Below, in pieces: positions 9,310-18,328 of a stretch of 64,000 nt of DNA. Source of the DNA: Thermoleophilaceae bacterium (GTDB lineage Bacteria; Actinomycetota; Thermoleophilia; Solirubrobacterales; Thermoleophilaceae); contig JBBDYQ010000025.1 of assembly GCA_040901445.1 (NCBI GenBank), positions 1 to 64,000 of the forward strand, read 5' to 3'. Below the pieces are notes generated by a model. It made no database searches. It was not told where the DNA came from and worked only from the letters and a program-made list of their open reading frames with translations. Numbering within the stretch: position 1 is the stretch's first letter; each line of letters opens with the position of its first letter. The translations under genes and the position numbers were made by a program.

Positions 9310-12300
9310 GTGCCGGCCGAGCGCGCCGGGGCGGTGCGGGCCTTCGCGCAGGCCTACCTGCGGCGGCTGTCCGGAGAAGTCCAGGGCCCGGACGACCAGC
9401 TGGCCCGCGAGGTCCTCGCCGCGTTCGAGTTCCTCGAGCGGCGCGGGCGTGACGACGCGCTGGTGCGCGCGGTCAACCCGACGCTGGCGCAGGAGGGGTA
9501 CGAGCCGCCCGGGTCCGTGGTCGAGACCAACACCGACGACCTGCCTTTCCTCGTCGACTCGGTGACCGCCGAGCTCGAGGCGCGTGGACTCGAGGTCGAG
9601 CGGCTGCTGCACCCGATCGTCGGCACGGAGCGCGACGCGGACGGCCGGCTGCTCGACGTGCGCGGCGCCCGCGCGGTGGGCCGGCGCGAGTCGCTCATGC
9701 ACTTCGAGGTCGACCGCAGGCTGGCGGAGGAAGAGCTCCCCGAGCTCGAGAACGCGGTGCTCGGTGTGCTCTCCGGCGTGCGACGCATCGTGGACGACTT
9801 CCCGGCGATGTCGGAGCGCGTCGACCGCATGCTCGCCCTCGCCCGGTCGGGGATGCACCGCTATCCCTCCGACGACGTCGTGGAGGCCGTCTCGTTCCTG
9901 CACTGGCTGCGCGAGGAGAACTTCACGTTCCTGGGCTACCGGGAGTACGAGTTCTCCCAGACGACGATCCAGGCGGTGCCCGGCAGCGGGCTCGGGATCC
10001 TGGCCGACGCGTCGGCCTCCGCGGTCGCCGAGGCGCGGTCGATCGAGTCGCTGCGGCCCGAGGTCCGCGCGCGCGTGCTCGGCGGCGATCTGCTGCTGGT
10101 GACGAAGACGAACAGGCTGTCGCCGGTCCACCGGCGCGCGCGCATGGACTACATCGGCGTGCTCCAGGTGGATCGGGACGGGCGGATCGTGGGCGGGGCG
10201 CGGCTGCTCGGGCTGTTCACAGGGCGTGCCTACGCGGCACCGGCCGCCGAGACGCCCGTGCTGAACCGCAAGCTGCGCCGCATCCTCGACGCCGAGGAGC
10301 TGATCGACGGAACGCACGACTACAAGGCGGCGGTCTCGCTGTTCGAGTCGTTTCCCAAGGACGAGCTGTTCGCCGCGCCCGCGGAGGACCTGCGGCGCGC
10401 CGTGGTGGCGCTGCTCGGGCTGCCCCACTGGCGCGTGCGGATGCTCAGACGCCGCCACGCCGATGGTCGCGGCGCCTCGTTGATCGTGGCGCTTCCCCAG
10501 CAGCGCGCCACGCCCGAGCTGATCGAGAGGCTCACGCAGCTGTTCGCCGAGCGCTACGGCACCGGGCGGGTGGACTCCACGCTCGTGCTCGGCGAGGGCG
10601 GCCAGGCGCGGGTCCACTACAGCGTTCACGCCGAGGCGGGCGCCCCGGACGTCGCCGCCGGCGAGCTCGAGCGCGAGGTGGTGGCCCTCGCGCGCACCTG
10701 GGAGGAGCGGCTGCGCGTGGCGCTCTCCGCGCGCCACGACGCCGCACGCGCTCGCGAGCTGGCCAACCGCTGGGCGCCGCGCCTCGGCCCCGCCTACAAG
10801 GCGGCGATCGAACCGGAGGCCGCCGTGCACGACGTCGGCTGCCTCGCGCGTCTGGAGGCCGGGAGCGAGCCCTTCGTGGTCGGCCTGCGCCAAGCGCTGG
10901 TAGAGGACGGCCCGCGCACCCGGCTCGCGCTGTACCAGCGCGGGGCGAGGGCCGACCTCTCGGCGGTCGTGCCGGTGCTGGAGGCGCTCGGGCTGCGGGT
11001 CGTCGAGGAGCTGCCGTGGGCGCTCACCGCCCCCGGCGGCGAGGAGGTGGAGGTGCACGACTTCGGCGTGCTGCGCTCCGATGGGCGGCCGCTCGACCTC
11101 GACGCCTGCGCCGGCCGTCTGGCCGACTGCCTCGACGCCGTGTGGCGGGGGCGGGCCGAGTCGGACTCACTCAACCGGCTCGTGGTGACCGCCGGGCTCG
11201 ACTGGCCACAGGTGGCCGTGCTGCGGGCCTACCGCAGCTACCGCCAGCGGGTCGGCTCGCGCTTCGGCCCCGGCTACGAGCGCGACGCCTTCGCGGCGCA
11301 CCCGGAGATCGGGGCGAGGCTGGTCCGCTACTTCGAGCGGCGCTTCGATCCGGCGGAGCCGCGCGACGGCGGGGAGGAGGAGGCGCTGCGCGCCGAGATC
11401 CTCGAGCGTCTCGACGGTGTTGCGTCGCTCGATGAGGACCGCATCCTCCGCGACCAGCTCACCCTGATCGATGCCACGCTGCGCACGAACGCGTTCAAGC
11501 CCGGTCGCGGGGCGCTCGCAATCAAGCTGCGGTCGGGCGACGTGCCGGGCATGCCACGGCCGGCCCCGCTCGTGGAGACGTTCGTGCACTCGCCCGAGAT
11601 GGAGGGCATCCATCTGCGCGGCGGCCTCGTCGCGCGCGGGGGCATCCGCTTCTCCGATCGGATGGACTTCCGCACGGAGGTCTTCGGCCTGATGCGGGCC
11701 CAGATGACGAAGAACGCGCTGATCGTCCCCACGGGCGCCAAGGGCGGCTTCGTGCTCAAGCGGCGCCCGCCGGACCCCGCCGAGCTGGGGGCCGAGCTCG
11801 AGCGCCGCTACCGTGCCTACGTGCAGGCGCTGCTCGACGTGACCGACGACCGCGTCGACGGCCGGCTGGTGCACCCCGAGGGCGTCCGCGTGCTCGACGG
11901 CGACGACCCCTACCTCGTCGTGGCCCCCGACAAGGGCACGGCCACGCTCTCCGACACGGCCAACGCGCTGGCGGCCGAGCGCGGCTTCTGGCTCGGCGAC
12001 GCGTTCGCGTCGGGCGGCTCGACCGGCTACGACCACAAGGCGCTCGGCATCACCGCGCGTGGGGCGTGGGAGTCCGTCAAGCGCCATTTCCGCGAGCTCG
12101 GGACGGACGTCGAGCAGCAGCCGTTCACCGTCGTCGGGATCGGCGACATGTCGGGGGACGTGTTCGGCAACGGCATGCTGCTCTCGGACCGGATCCGGCT
12201 CGTGGCCGCCTACGACCACCGTCACGTGTTCATCGATCCCGACCCCGATCCCGACTCGGGCTTCGCCGAGCGGCGGCGCCTGTTCGAGCTCGCGGGATCG

Positions 12301-13992
12301 TCGTGGGACGACTACGACCGCGCGAAGCTCTCCCCGGGCGGCGGCGTGTGGCCGCGGACCGCGAAGGGCGTGCCGCTGTCGCCCCAGGCGCGGGCGGCGC
12401 TCGGGACCGACGCCGAGCGCCTCACCCCGGACGAGTTGATCCGGGCGATCCTCCGTGCCCCGGCCGACCTCCTGTTCAACGGGGGCATCGGCACCGTGGT
12501 GAAGGCATCCACCGAGCCCCACGCGGCGGCACGCGACCGGGGTTCGGACGCGATCCGCGTCGACGCGCGCGAGCTCCGCTGCCGCGTGGTCGTCGAGGGC
12601 GGCAACCTCGGTCTGACCCAGCAGGCGCGCATCGAGTTCGCCGCCGCCGGCGGGCGGGTCCACACGGACTTCATCGACAACTCCGCCGGGGTCGACTGCT
12701 CAGATCACGAGGTCAACCTGAAGGTCCTGCTCGGCCTGGCGGCCAGGCGCGGGGAGCTCGACGGCGCCGGCCGCGGGGAGCTGCTGCGCGCGGTCACCGG
12801 GGACGTCACGGCGCACGTGCTGGCCGACAGCTACCGGCAGGCTCGGCTCATCTCGCTGGAGGTCGAGACGTCGCGCTCCCGGATGTCGGTCTACGAGGAG
12901 CTGATCGCGCGGCTCGAGGACGAGGGCGCGATCCACCGCGAGGCGGACGGGCTGCCGTCCCGCGAGGAGCTGGCGGACCGCCGGCGGGCCGAGCGGGGAA
13001 TGCTCCGCCCCGAGGTGGCGGTGCTGCTCGCGCACGCGAAGCGCTTCCTCACCGACTCGTTGCTGCGCTCCGACGTGCCCGACGACGCCTCGCTCGAGAC
13101 GGAGCTGCGGCGCTATTTCCCGCCGGCCGTGGTGGAGCGCTTCGGCCACCTGCTGCCCGAGCACCCGCTCAAGCGCGAGCTCGTGGCCACGCTGGTCTCC
13201 AACGACCTCGTGAACTCGCTCGGGCTCGCGTTCGCCTTCCGCCTGGAGGCCGAGCTCGCCGCGACGCTGCCGGATGTCGTGCGCGCCTACCGCAGGGCGC
13301 GGGACGTGACGGGCGCGCCGGCACGCTGGGCCGCGATCGAGGCGGCGGCGCCGGGGCTGGAGCGCGACGTCGAGCTCGAGCTGCTCCTCGGGGTGGACGG
13401 GCTGGTGGACGCCGCCACGCGCTGGTACCTCCGCAGGCCGCAGGGGGCCGAGCCTGCGGCCGGCGCGGCCGCCGACCGTACGGGCTTCGAGTGCTTGGAG
13501 GCGGCCGCGGCGGACGCCCGCGACGGCGAGGCGGCCGAGCGGCTGCGGGAGGCCGGCGTGCCCGCAGCCCTCGCTGATGCCCAGGCGCTGCTGCCCGACC
13601 TCCTGCACGCCCCGCAGGTGGTGGACGTCGCGGCGAGGACGGGCCGCGGAGTCGAGGATGCGGGGCGGGCATTCGAGCTGCTCGACGACCGCCTGCGGAT
13701 CGGCTGGCTGGCGGGCGAGGTCGGCCGGCTGCCCGCCGCCCGGCGGATGCAGCGCTGGGCGGCCCAGGCGCTCCGCGACGACGTGCTCGCGGCGTGGCGA
13801 ACCCTCGCCGAGCGGGCGCTGGAGGAGGGCTCCGGCGCAGCGCCGGATGAGGCCGTCGAGCGCTTCCTGGCCGGGCGCGAGGACCGCCGCGCGCGCCTCG
13901 CCGACCTCGAGCGGGCCCTGACCGGCGACGACGCCGGCGAGATGGAGGGCCTGCTGCTGGCAGTCCGCCTGCTCGAGGCGCTGGCCAGGTAG
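9310..13992 (+). CDS. gdh: NAD-specific glutamate dehydrogenase, large (180-kDa) type
   Basis: A 1560-aa enzyme oxidising glutamate to 2-oxoglutarate and ammonia with NAD+. The length matches the large bacterial NAD-GDH family (about 1600 aa). N-terminal ACT-like regulatory regions ('ETNTDDLPFLVDSV') precede the catalytic domain, which shows 'RGGIRFSDR', 'PTGAKGGFV' (catalytic Lys, residues about 808-815), 'DKGTATLSDTAN' and 'GIGDMSGDVFGNGML'. GTG 9310 is the first standard start in frame and has no obvious ribosome site, while the frame stays open upstream. Residues before it ('PDGLDALLDAG') look protein-like, so the true start may be earlier, possibly at a rare ATC/ATT codon near 9229-9241. 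Confidence 0.92.
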   Translation: MPAERAGAVRAFAQAYLRRLSGEVQGPDDQLAREVLAAFEFLERRGRDDALVRAVNPTLAQEGYEPPGSVVETNTDDLPFLVDSVTAELEARGLEVERLLHPIVGTERDADGRLLDVRGARAVGRRESLMHFEVDRRLAEEELPELENAVLGVLSGVRRIVDDFPAMSERVDRMLALARSGMHRYPSDDVVEAVSFLHWLREENFTFLGYREYEFSQTTIQAVPGSGLGILADASASAVAEARSIESLRPEVRARVLGGDLLLVTKTNRLSPVHRRARMDYIGVLQVDRDGRIVGGARLLGLFTGRAYAAPAAETPVLNRKLRRILDAEELIDGTHDYKAAVSLFESFPKDELFAAPAEDLRRAVVALLGLPHWRVRMLRRRHADGRGASLIVALPQQRATPELIERLTQLFAERYGTGRVDSTLVLGEGGQARVHYSVHAEAGAPDVAAGELEREVVALARTWEERLRVALSARHDAARARELANRWAPRLGPAYKAAIEPEAAVHDVGCLARLEAGSEPFVVGLRQALVEDGPRTRLALYQRGARADLSAVVPVLEALGLRVVEELPWALTAPGGEEVEVHDFGVLRSDGRPLDLDACAGRLADCLDAVWRGRAESDSLNRLVVTAGLDWPQVAVLRAYRSYRQRVGSRFGPGYERDAFAAHPEIGARLVRYFERRFDPAEPRDGGEEEALRAEILERLDGVASLDEDRILRDQLTLIDATLRTNAFKPGRGALAIKLRSGDVPGMPRPAPLVETFVHSPEMEGIHLRGGLVARGGIRFSDRMDFRTEVFGLMRAQMTKNALIVPTGAKGGFVLKRRPPDPAELGAELERRYRAYVQALLDVTDDRVDGRLVHPEGVRVLDGDDPYLVVAPDKGTATLSDTANALAAERGFWLGDAFASGGSTGYDHKALGITARGAWESVKRHFRELGTDVEQQPFTVVGIGDMSGDVFGNGMLLSDRIRLVAAYDHRHVFIDPDPDPDSGFAERRRLFELAGSSWDDYDRAKLSPGGGVWPRTAKGVPLSPQARAALGTDAERLTPDELIRAILRAPADLLFNGGIGTVVKASTEPHAAARDRGSDAIRVDARELRCRVVVEGGNLGLTQQARIEFAAAGGRVHTDFIDNSAGVDCSDHEVNLKVLLGLAARRGELDGAGRGELLRAVTGDVTAHVLADSYRQARLISLEVETSRSRMSVYEELIARLEDEGAIHREADGLPSREELADRRRAERGMLRPEVAVLLAHAKRFLTDSLLRSDVPDDASLETELRRYFPPAVVERFGHLLPEHPLKRELVATLVSNDLVNSLGLAFAFRLEAELAATLPDVVRAYRRARDVTGAPARWAAIEAAAPGLERDVELELLLGVDGLVDAATRWYLRRPQGAEPAAGAAADRTGFECLEAAAADARDGEAAERLREAGVPAALADAQALLPDLLHAPQVVDVAARTGRGVEDAGRAFELLDDRLRIGWLAGEVGRLPAARRMQRWAAQALRDDVLAAWRTLAERALEEGSGAAPDEAVERFLAGREDRRARLADLERALTGDDAGEMEGLLLAVRLLEALAR

Positions 13993-14058
13993 CCGCTGGT
14001 CGGGCGTTCGCGCGCCGCGGCGGCGGGTACACCAGCGAAGACGACGTCCATCGGAGCG

Positions 14059-14072
14059 AAGGAGCCGCCGTG
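14059..14072 (+). promoter_or_regulatory. Strong ribosome binding site and GTG, out of frame with the acyl-CoA dehydrogenase
   Basis: AAGGAG (14059-14064) is followed after five bases by GTG (14070). Its reading frame begins MATQVSER but differs from that of the dehydrogenase. Removing one A in the CGAAGCA at 14091-14097 would join MATQVSER directly to the dehydrogenase frame (ARQVAEAARETEW), so this is probably the real start of that gene with one base in excess. Confidence 0.55.
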
Positions 14073-14103
14073 GCCACCCAGGTCAGCGAACGAAGCACGC
14101 CAG

Positions 14104-15957
14104 GTGGCAGAGGCCGCCCGCGAGACCGAGTGGAGGCTGCCGAGCTTCGGCAGGGAGCTCTTCCTCGGCAGCTTCCGCCTCGACCTCATCCACCCCCAGC
14201 CGCCGCTCGATCCGCAGGCCGTGGAGATGGGCGAGCGCTTCCTCGAGCGGCTGCGCCGCTTCCTCGACGGCGAGGTGGACCCGCTTCAGATCGAGGGCGA
14301 CGCAAAGATCCCCGAGCGCGTGATCGAGGGCCTCAAGGAGCTCGGGGCGCTCGGGATCAAGGTGGACGAGGAGTACGGCGGCCTCGGGATCTCGCAGGTC
14401 TACTACAACCGGGCGCTGATGCTCGCCGGTTCCTACCACTCGTCCCTCTCCACCCTGCTCTCCGCGCACCAGTCGATCGGCGTGGCCGAGCCGCTGCGGC
14501 TCTTCGGGACCGACGAGCAGAAGCGCAAGTGGCTGCCGCTGGTCGCGCGCACGCACATCTCCGCCTTCATGCTCACCGAGCCGGACGTGGGCTCCGACCC
14601 AGCCCGCCTGGCCGCGACCGCCCGCCCCACCGAGGACGGCTCGGGCTATCTCATCGGCGGCCGCAAGCTGTGGGCAACCAACGGCGTGATCGCCGACGTC
14701 GCCGTGGTGATGGCTCAGGTGCCCAAGGACGGGGGCCGGGGCGGGATCTCCGCGTTCATCGTCCCCTGCGACGGCCCCGGCGTGACCGTCGAGCACCGCA
14801 ACGAGTTCATGGGCCTGCGCGGGATCGAGAACTCGGTCACCCGCTTCGACGACGTGTTCGTGCCCAGGGAGAACCTGATCGCGCGCGAGGGGGACGGGCT
14901 GAAGGTCGCGCTTGCCACCCTCAACACCGGCCGCATCGCCCTGCCCGCCATCTGCGTCGGCACGGCGAAGTGGGCCACCACCGTCGGGCGCGAGTTCGCC
15001 GCCGAGCGGGTGCAGTGGGGACAGCCGATCGGCAAGCACGAGGCCGTCGCGCACAAGCTCTCCTTCATCGCGGCCACCGCGTTCGGCCTCGAGGCGGTGC
15101 TCGACGTGGCGAGCCGGCTGGCCGACGACAAGCGCAACGACATCAGGATCGAGGCGGCGCTCGCCAAGCTCTACGCCTCCGAGCTGGGCTGGCGCGTGGC
15201 CGACGAGCTCGTCCAGGTCCGGGGCGGCCGCGGGTTCGAGACGGCCGCATCGCTGAAGGCCCGCGGTGAGCGGCCCGTGCCCGTCGAGCAGGCGCTGCGC
15301 GACATGCGCATCAACCGCGTCTTCGAGGGCTCGACCGAGATCATGCACCTCCTGATCGCGCGCGAGGCGGTGGACCAGCACCTGCAGGTGGCCGGCGACA
15401 TCCTCGAGCCCGACGTCGAGCTCAAGGACAAGGCAAAGGCGGGAGTCAGGGCCGGGGCCTTCTACGCGCGCTGGCTGCCCGGCCTGGTGGTGGGCAAGGG
15501 GCAGCGCCCCGGCTCCTACGACGAGTTCGGCGAGCTGGCCGGGCACCTGCGCTTCGTGGAGCGCACCTCGCGCAAGCTTGCACGCTCGATCTTCCTCGCC
15601 ATCGGGCGCTGGCAGGCCAGGTTGGAGAAGAAGCAGGCGTTTCTCGGGCGGATCGTGGACATCGGCGCCGAGCTGTTCGCGATGGCCTCCGCCGTCGTGT
15701 ACGCCGCGACGATCGCGAAGGAGCATCCCGAGCGCGCGGACGAGGCGAGCGAGCTGGCGCATCTCTTCTGCCGGCAGGCGCGCCGCCGGGTCGACGCGCT
15801 CTTCGGCGAGCTCTGGTCGAACGACGACGAGGAGAACTACCGGGCGGCGCAGCGGCTGCTCGACGGCCGCTACGCCTGGATCGACGAGGGGATCGGCGAC
15901 CCGTCCGGCGAGGGCGCGCTCATCGGGGAGCAGACCGAAGCCGTTTCCTCCCGATAG
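14104..15957 (+). CDS. Acyl-CoA dehydrogenase, long form
   Basis: A 617-aa FAD enzyme introducing the alpha-beta double bond in fatty acyl-CoA. The acyl-CoA dehydrogenase core covers about residues 20-430: 'EYGGLGISQVYYNRA', 'TEPDVGSDPARL', 'GRKLWATNG', 'QVRGGRGFE', and 'VFEGSTEI' (Glu408, the expected base position). About 190 extra C-terminal residues resemble the extension of very-long-chain/FadE-type enzymes rather than the short 380-aa family. GTG 14104 is the first in-frame start but has no ribosome site; a good site lies upstream in another frame (see 14059). Confidence 0.9.
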   Translation: MAEAARETEWRLPSFGRELFLGSFRLDLIHPQPPLDPQAVEMGERFLERLRRFLDGEVDPLQIEGDAKIPERVIEGLKELGALGIKVDEEYGGLGISQVYYNRALMLAGSYHSSLSTLLSAHQSIGVAEPLRLFGTDEQKRKWLPLVARTHISAFMLTEPDVGSDPARLAATARPTEDGSGYLIGGRKLWATNGVIADVAVVMAQVPKDGGRGGISAFIVPCDGPGVTVEHRNEFMGLRGIENSVTRFDDVFVPRENLIAREGDGLKVALATLNTGRIALPAICVGTAKWATTVGREFAAERVQWGQPIGKHEAVAHKLSFIAATAFGLEAVLDVASRLADDKRNDIRIEAALAKLYASELGWRVADELVQVRGGRGFETAASLKARGERPVPVEQALRDMRINRVFEGSTEIMHLLIAREAVDQHLQVAGDILEPDVELKDKAKAGVRAGAFYARWLPGLVVGKGQRPGSYDEFGELAGHLRFVERTSRKLARSIFLAIGRWQARLEKKQAFLGRIVDIGAELFAMASAVVYAATIAKEHPERADEASELAHLFCRQARRRVDALFGELWSNDDEENYRAAQRLLDGRYAWIDEGIGDPSGEGALIGEQTEAVSSR

Positions 15958-16052
15958 ATCCGGTGCCGCGGGGCTCTCGCGGCCGGGTGAATATGGGCCA
16001 TCTCCCAGTGTTAACACAAGGGCAAGGAGCCATTTGTCAGACTGCGCTTCGC

Positions 16053-16586
16053 ATGCGCCGACTGCTCCTGCTCGCCCTTGCCGTCACCGCGCTCGTCGCC
16101 TCCGGCTGTGGGTCCGATGACGATTCCGGCGCAGACGACGGGGCTGCGGCCGGGCCCGCGGCCACCGAGACCGCGCCCGCCGAGGAGCAGCCCACCGCGC
16201 CGGCGGAGGAGGACGACGCCGCCGAGCGCGAGGGCACCACCATCAAGCTCGACGACAGCCAGTTCGGGCAGGTCATCTTCGACGAGGACGGGCAGGCCAT
16301 CTACCTCTTCGACAAGGAGACCTCGGACACCAGCGAGTGCTACGACGACTGTGCCGCCGAGTGGCCGCCCGTCCTCACCGAGGGCGAGCCGCAGGCGGCC
16401 GACGGAGTCGACGCGAGCCTGCTCGGCACCACCGAGCGCGACGACGGCACCACCCAGGTGACCTACAACGACCACCCGCTGTACTTCTACGCGCACGAGG
16501 GCCGCGACGAGGTGCGCTGCCACAACGTGCCGGGCTTCGGCGGCATCTGGCTCGCGTTGGGCGCGGACGGCAACCGGATCAGCTGA
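16053..16586 (+). CDS. Secreted lipoprotein with Yx(FWY)xxD-type repeats
   Basis: A 177-aa protein with a lipobox signal peptide (LLLLALAV...ASGC, Cys lipidation site about residue 19) and an acidic Ala/Glu-rich linker. Two short motifs follow, 'IYLFDKE' and 'LYFYAHEG', which match the tandem motif family of small predicted lipoproteins (COG4315-like). 'CYDDCAAEWPP' between them is typical of that family. The function of the family is unknown. The ATG at 16053 begins the lipoprotein signal peptide. The 3' end overlaps the convergent patatin gene by 8 bases. Confidence 0.8.
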   Translation: MRRLLLLALAVTALVASGCGSDDDSGADDGAAAGPAATETAPAEEQPTAPAEEDDAAEREGTTIKLDDSQFGQVIFDEDGQAIYLFDKETSDTSECYDDCAAEWPPVLTEGEPQAADGVDASLLGTTERDDGTTQVTYNDHPLYFYAHEGRDEVRCHNVPGFGGIWLALGADGNRIS

Positions 16587-17517
16587 ATCGCAGCTCGCCG
16601 GCACGCGCGAGCGCGCCGCCCTGAGCCAGCCCCGCGGCGATCACCGCCGCGCGCGGGCCGCGGTCCATCAGGTTCGTCCCCATCGCCGCCACCGACGCCC
16701 GGTCGGGGTTGATCGTGGTCACGCTGGCGCCCCGGCGCCTCAGGGCGAGCGCCTCCGCCGCCGCCACCGAGCGCGACACCGGCCCGATGGCGCCGGCGGG
16801 CTCGGCGATTGTGGGCCGCATCGACCCGGTGGGGTTGAGGCACAGCACCCGCGAGCCGCGCACGACCTCCGCCGCGTCCATGTTCGTGGGGCTCCAGGCG
16901 CCGCCGTCCACGTAGCTGCGGCCGCCGGCGCGCACGGGCCGGAACACGCCGGGGATGGCGCACGAGGCCAGGACCGCGTCCGCCACTCGCAGCTCGGGCG
17001 CGCCCGGCGCCCCGAACATCACCCGCCGGCCGCTCTCCAACTCGACCGCCGATATCAGCAGGCGCCCGTCCCAGCGCACGCCGAGCTCCTCGATGGCCTC
17101 GCGCAGCTCCGCCAGCGACCGGCGGCCGGCCGGCACCCGCGCGAGCGCCGCCCGGCGCAGCACCGCTCCCCCAGCGGCCGTCGAGCTCAGGGCCAACGAA
17201 GCGAGCGGTGCCGCGGCCGTGCTCCAGAGGCCGGCCGCCGCCTCGAGCACGCGCTGCGAGATCCCAAGACGGGCGCCGGGAAGCTCGCGCTCCGCCACCG
17301 GAGGCTGCTCCGGGAGGCGGCCCAGCCGCTCGCCGGGGCGGACGCCGGCGGCCAGCGCCGTCGCCACGATCGACCCGGCGGACGTGCCCACGAAAGCGTG
17401 GGACTCGCGCGCGTCGAATCCGCCGGGCTCGTCCAGCCCCGCGAGCACGGCGTTCATCCAGGCTTCGCCGAGCACCCCACCGCCGCCCAGCACCAGCACG
17501 TCGGGCGGCCCCGTCAT
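16579..17517 (-). CDS. Patatin-like phospholipase
   Basis: A 312-aa Ser-Asp acyl hydrolase. It has the oxyanion loop GGGGVLGE (residues 10-17), nucleophile elbow GTSAGS (Ser46) and catalytic Asp in 'YVDGGAWSP' near residue 205. Members hydrolyse phospholipids or other acyl esters in the cytosol or at the membrane. ATG 17517 directly precedes the first strand; GTG 17556 is an in-frame alternative. The ATG overlaps the stop of a tiny upstream frame (ATGA), suggesting translational coupling. Confidence 0.85.
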   Translation of the reverse strand: MTGPPDVLVLGGGGVLGEAWMNAVLAGLDEPGGFDARESHAFVGTSAGSIVATALAAGVRPGERLGRLPEQPPVAERELPGARLGISQRVLEAAAGLWSTAAAPLASLALSSTAAGGAVLRRAALARVPAGRRSLAELREAIEELGVRWDGRLLISAVELESGRRVMFGAPGAPELRVADAVLASCAIPGVFRPVRAGGRSYVDGGAWSPTNMDAAEVVRGSRVLCLNPTGSMRPTIAEPAGAIGPVSRSVAAAEALALRRRGASVTTINPDRASVAAMGTNLMDRGPRAAVIAAGLAQGGALARAGELRFS

Positions 17518-17612
17518 CGCCCAGCGTCGATCGGGATGCGCAGGGCGTTGGCCCACAGCCGCGTCACGGTGACCACGAGCGACTCGTGGCCGACGGGCCC
17601 GACGAGGTGCAC
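17514..17612 (-). CDS. Possible very small gene or gene remnant upstream of the patatin gene
   Basis: A frame ending at TGA 17514 overlaps the patatin ATG by ATGA. From GTG 17612 it encodes 32 residues ('HLVGPVGHES...TRLWANALRIPIDAG'). The open frame continues upstream (LARLLAQLAPGDRH) without a clear ATG. It may be a small gene with an upstream start, or the tail of a decayed one. The function is not recognised. Confidence 0.25.
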   Translation of the reverse strand: MHLVGPVGHESLVVTVTRLWANALRIPIDAGR

Positions 17613-17685
17613 ACGATGACGATCGCCCGGCGCGAGCTGCGCGAGCAGACGCGCGAGCGGGAGCCGGCCGCCGCGCCGGCCTGAG

Positions 17686-18153
17686 TCAGGAGCCCGCCGC
17701 CCGCAGGACGCCGGCGATCTCGTCCAGCGCCGCCTGCTCGCTCTCGCTCACCGGCTTGCCCCCGATGCCGAGGAAGCCGCCCTCCTTGTGCGAGCTCGCA
17801 ACGCGCTCGGCGAGCTGCTGCACGAACTGCCTGTATGCGTCCACCTCCTCGGCCGGGGCCTTGCTCTCGAGCACCTCCACGGCCTCGCGCAGGCGCTGCA
17901 TGCTGTTGCGAGCCAGCTCGTCGGCCGACCCCGAGCCCAGCGCGGCGGGGTCGACGTCGGGCCGCGACGAGACGATCTCATCGAGCAGCTCGCTGGTGCC
18001 TTGGCCCTCGCGCGTCTCCGTATACGCCTTGGCCATCGACAGGCTCTCGCGCAACGTGCCGCCGCGCTCGGCGGCCATCACCCGCAGGCCCGCCATCGGC
18101 GGCCCCTGCAGCACCGTGGTCCACTCCTCGGCGTTGAAATCGGCCTTCTTCAT
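17686..18153 (-). CDS. Hypothetical protein, soluble, helical
   Basis: A 155-aa protein beginning MKKADFNAEEW, with a strong AGGAG site before the ATG. It is hydrophilic and predicted helical, with a Glu/Ala-rich middle ('LREAVEVLESKAPAEEVDAYRQFVQQLAERV') and a glycine-rich 'GGFLGIGGKPVSESE' near the end. No signal peptide or membrane segment is seen. I do not recognise a characterised function; the 'GG(F)LGIGG..VS..E' ending is typical of small conserved proteins of unknown role. Confidence 0.7.
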   Translation of the reverse strand: MKKADFNAEEWTTVLQGPPMAGLRVMAAERGGTLRESLSMAKAYTETREGQGTSELLDEIVSSRPDVDPAALGSGSADELARNSMQRLREAVEVLESKAPAEEVDAYRQFVQQLAERVASSHKEGGFLGIGGKPVSESEQAALDEIAGVLRAAGS

Positions 18154-18185
18154 CGTTGTGCTCCTGTCGGTCGGGCGCGGCCCGC

Positions 18186-18302
18186 TCAAACCCTCACCAC
18201 GCCCAGCGCGAGCAGGAGCAGGACCGTCGCGATCAGCGACACGGCGATCGAGCCCATGCACCCGAGGCGGTTGGAGAAGAAGAGCAGCAGGCCCACCGGC
18301 AT
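18186..18302 (-). CDS. 38-aa single-pass membrane peptide
   Basis: The sequence starts MPVGLLLFFSNRLGCMGS and continues into a hydrophobic stretch of about 18 residues (VSLIATVLLLLALGVV), ending in RV. The 'NRLGC.GS' pattern before a short membrane helix resembles small conserved actinobacterial membrane proteins. The gene lies in the gap between two minus-strand genes. Its ATG sits at the loop edge of a perfect 11-bp hairpin (18290-18317), which could limit translation. The short length lowers certainty. Confidence 0.55.
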   Translation of the reverse strand: MPVGLLLFFSNRLGCMGSIAVSLIATVLLLLALGVVRV

Positions 18303-18317
18303 ACCCGCCGGTGGGCC
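18290..18317 (-). terminator. 11-bp perfect hairpin, terminator-like, covering the start of the 38-aa peptide
   Basis: GGCCCACCGGC and GCCGGTGGGCC pair perfectly around a 6-base loop. It lies 12 bases after the stop of the truncated SGNH gene and is positioned as its terminator, but has no T-run. It also contains the start codon of the 38-aa peptide. Confidence 0.6.
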
Positions 18318-18328
18318 CGCTCACACGT

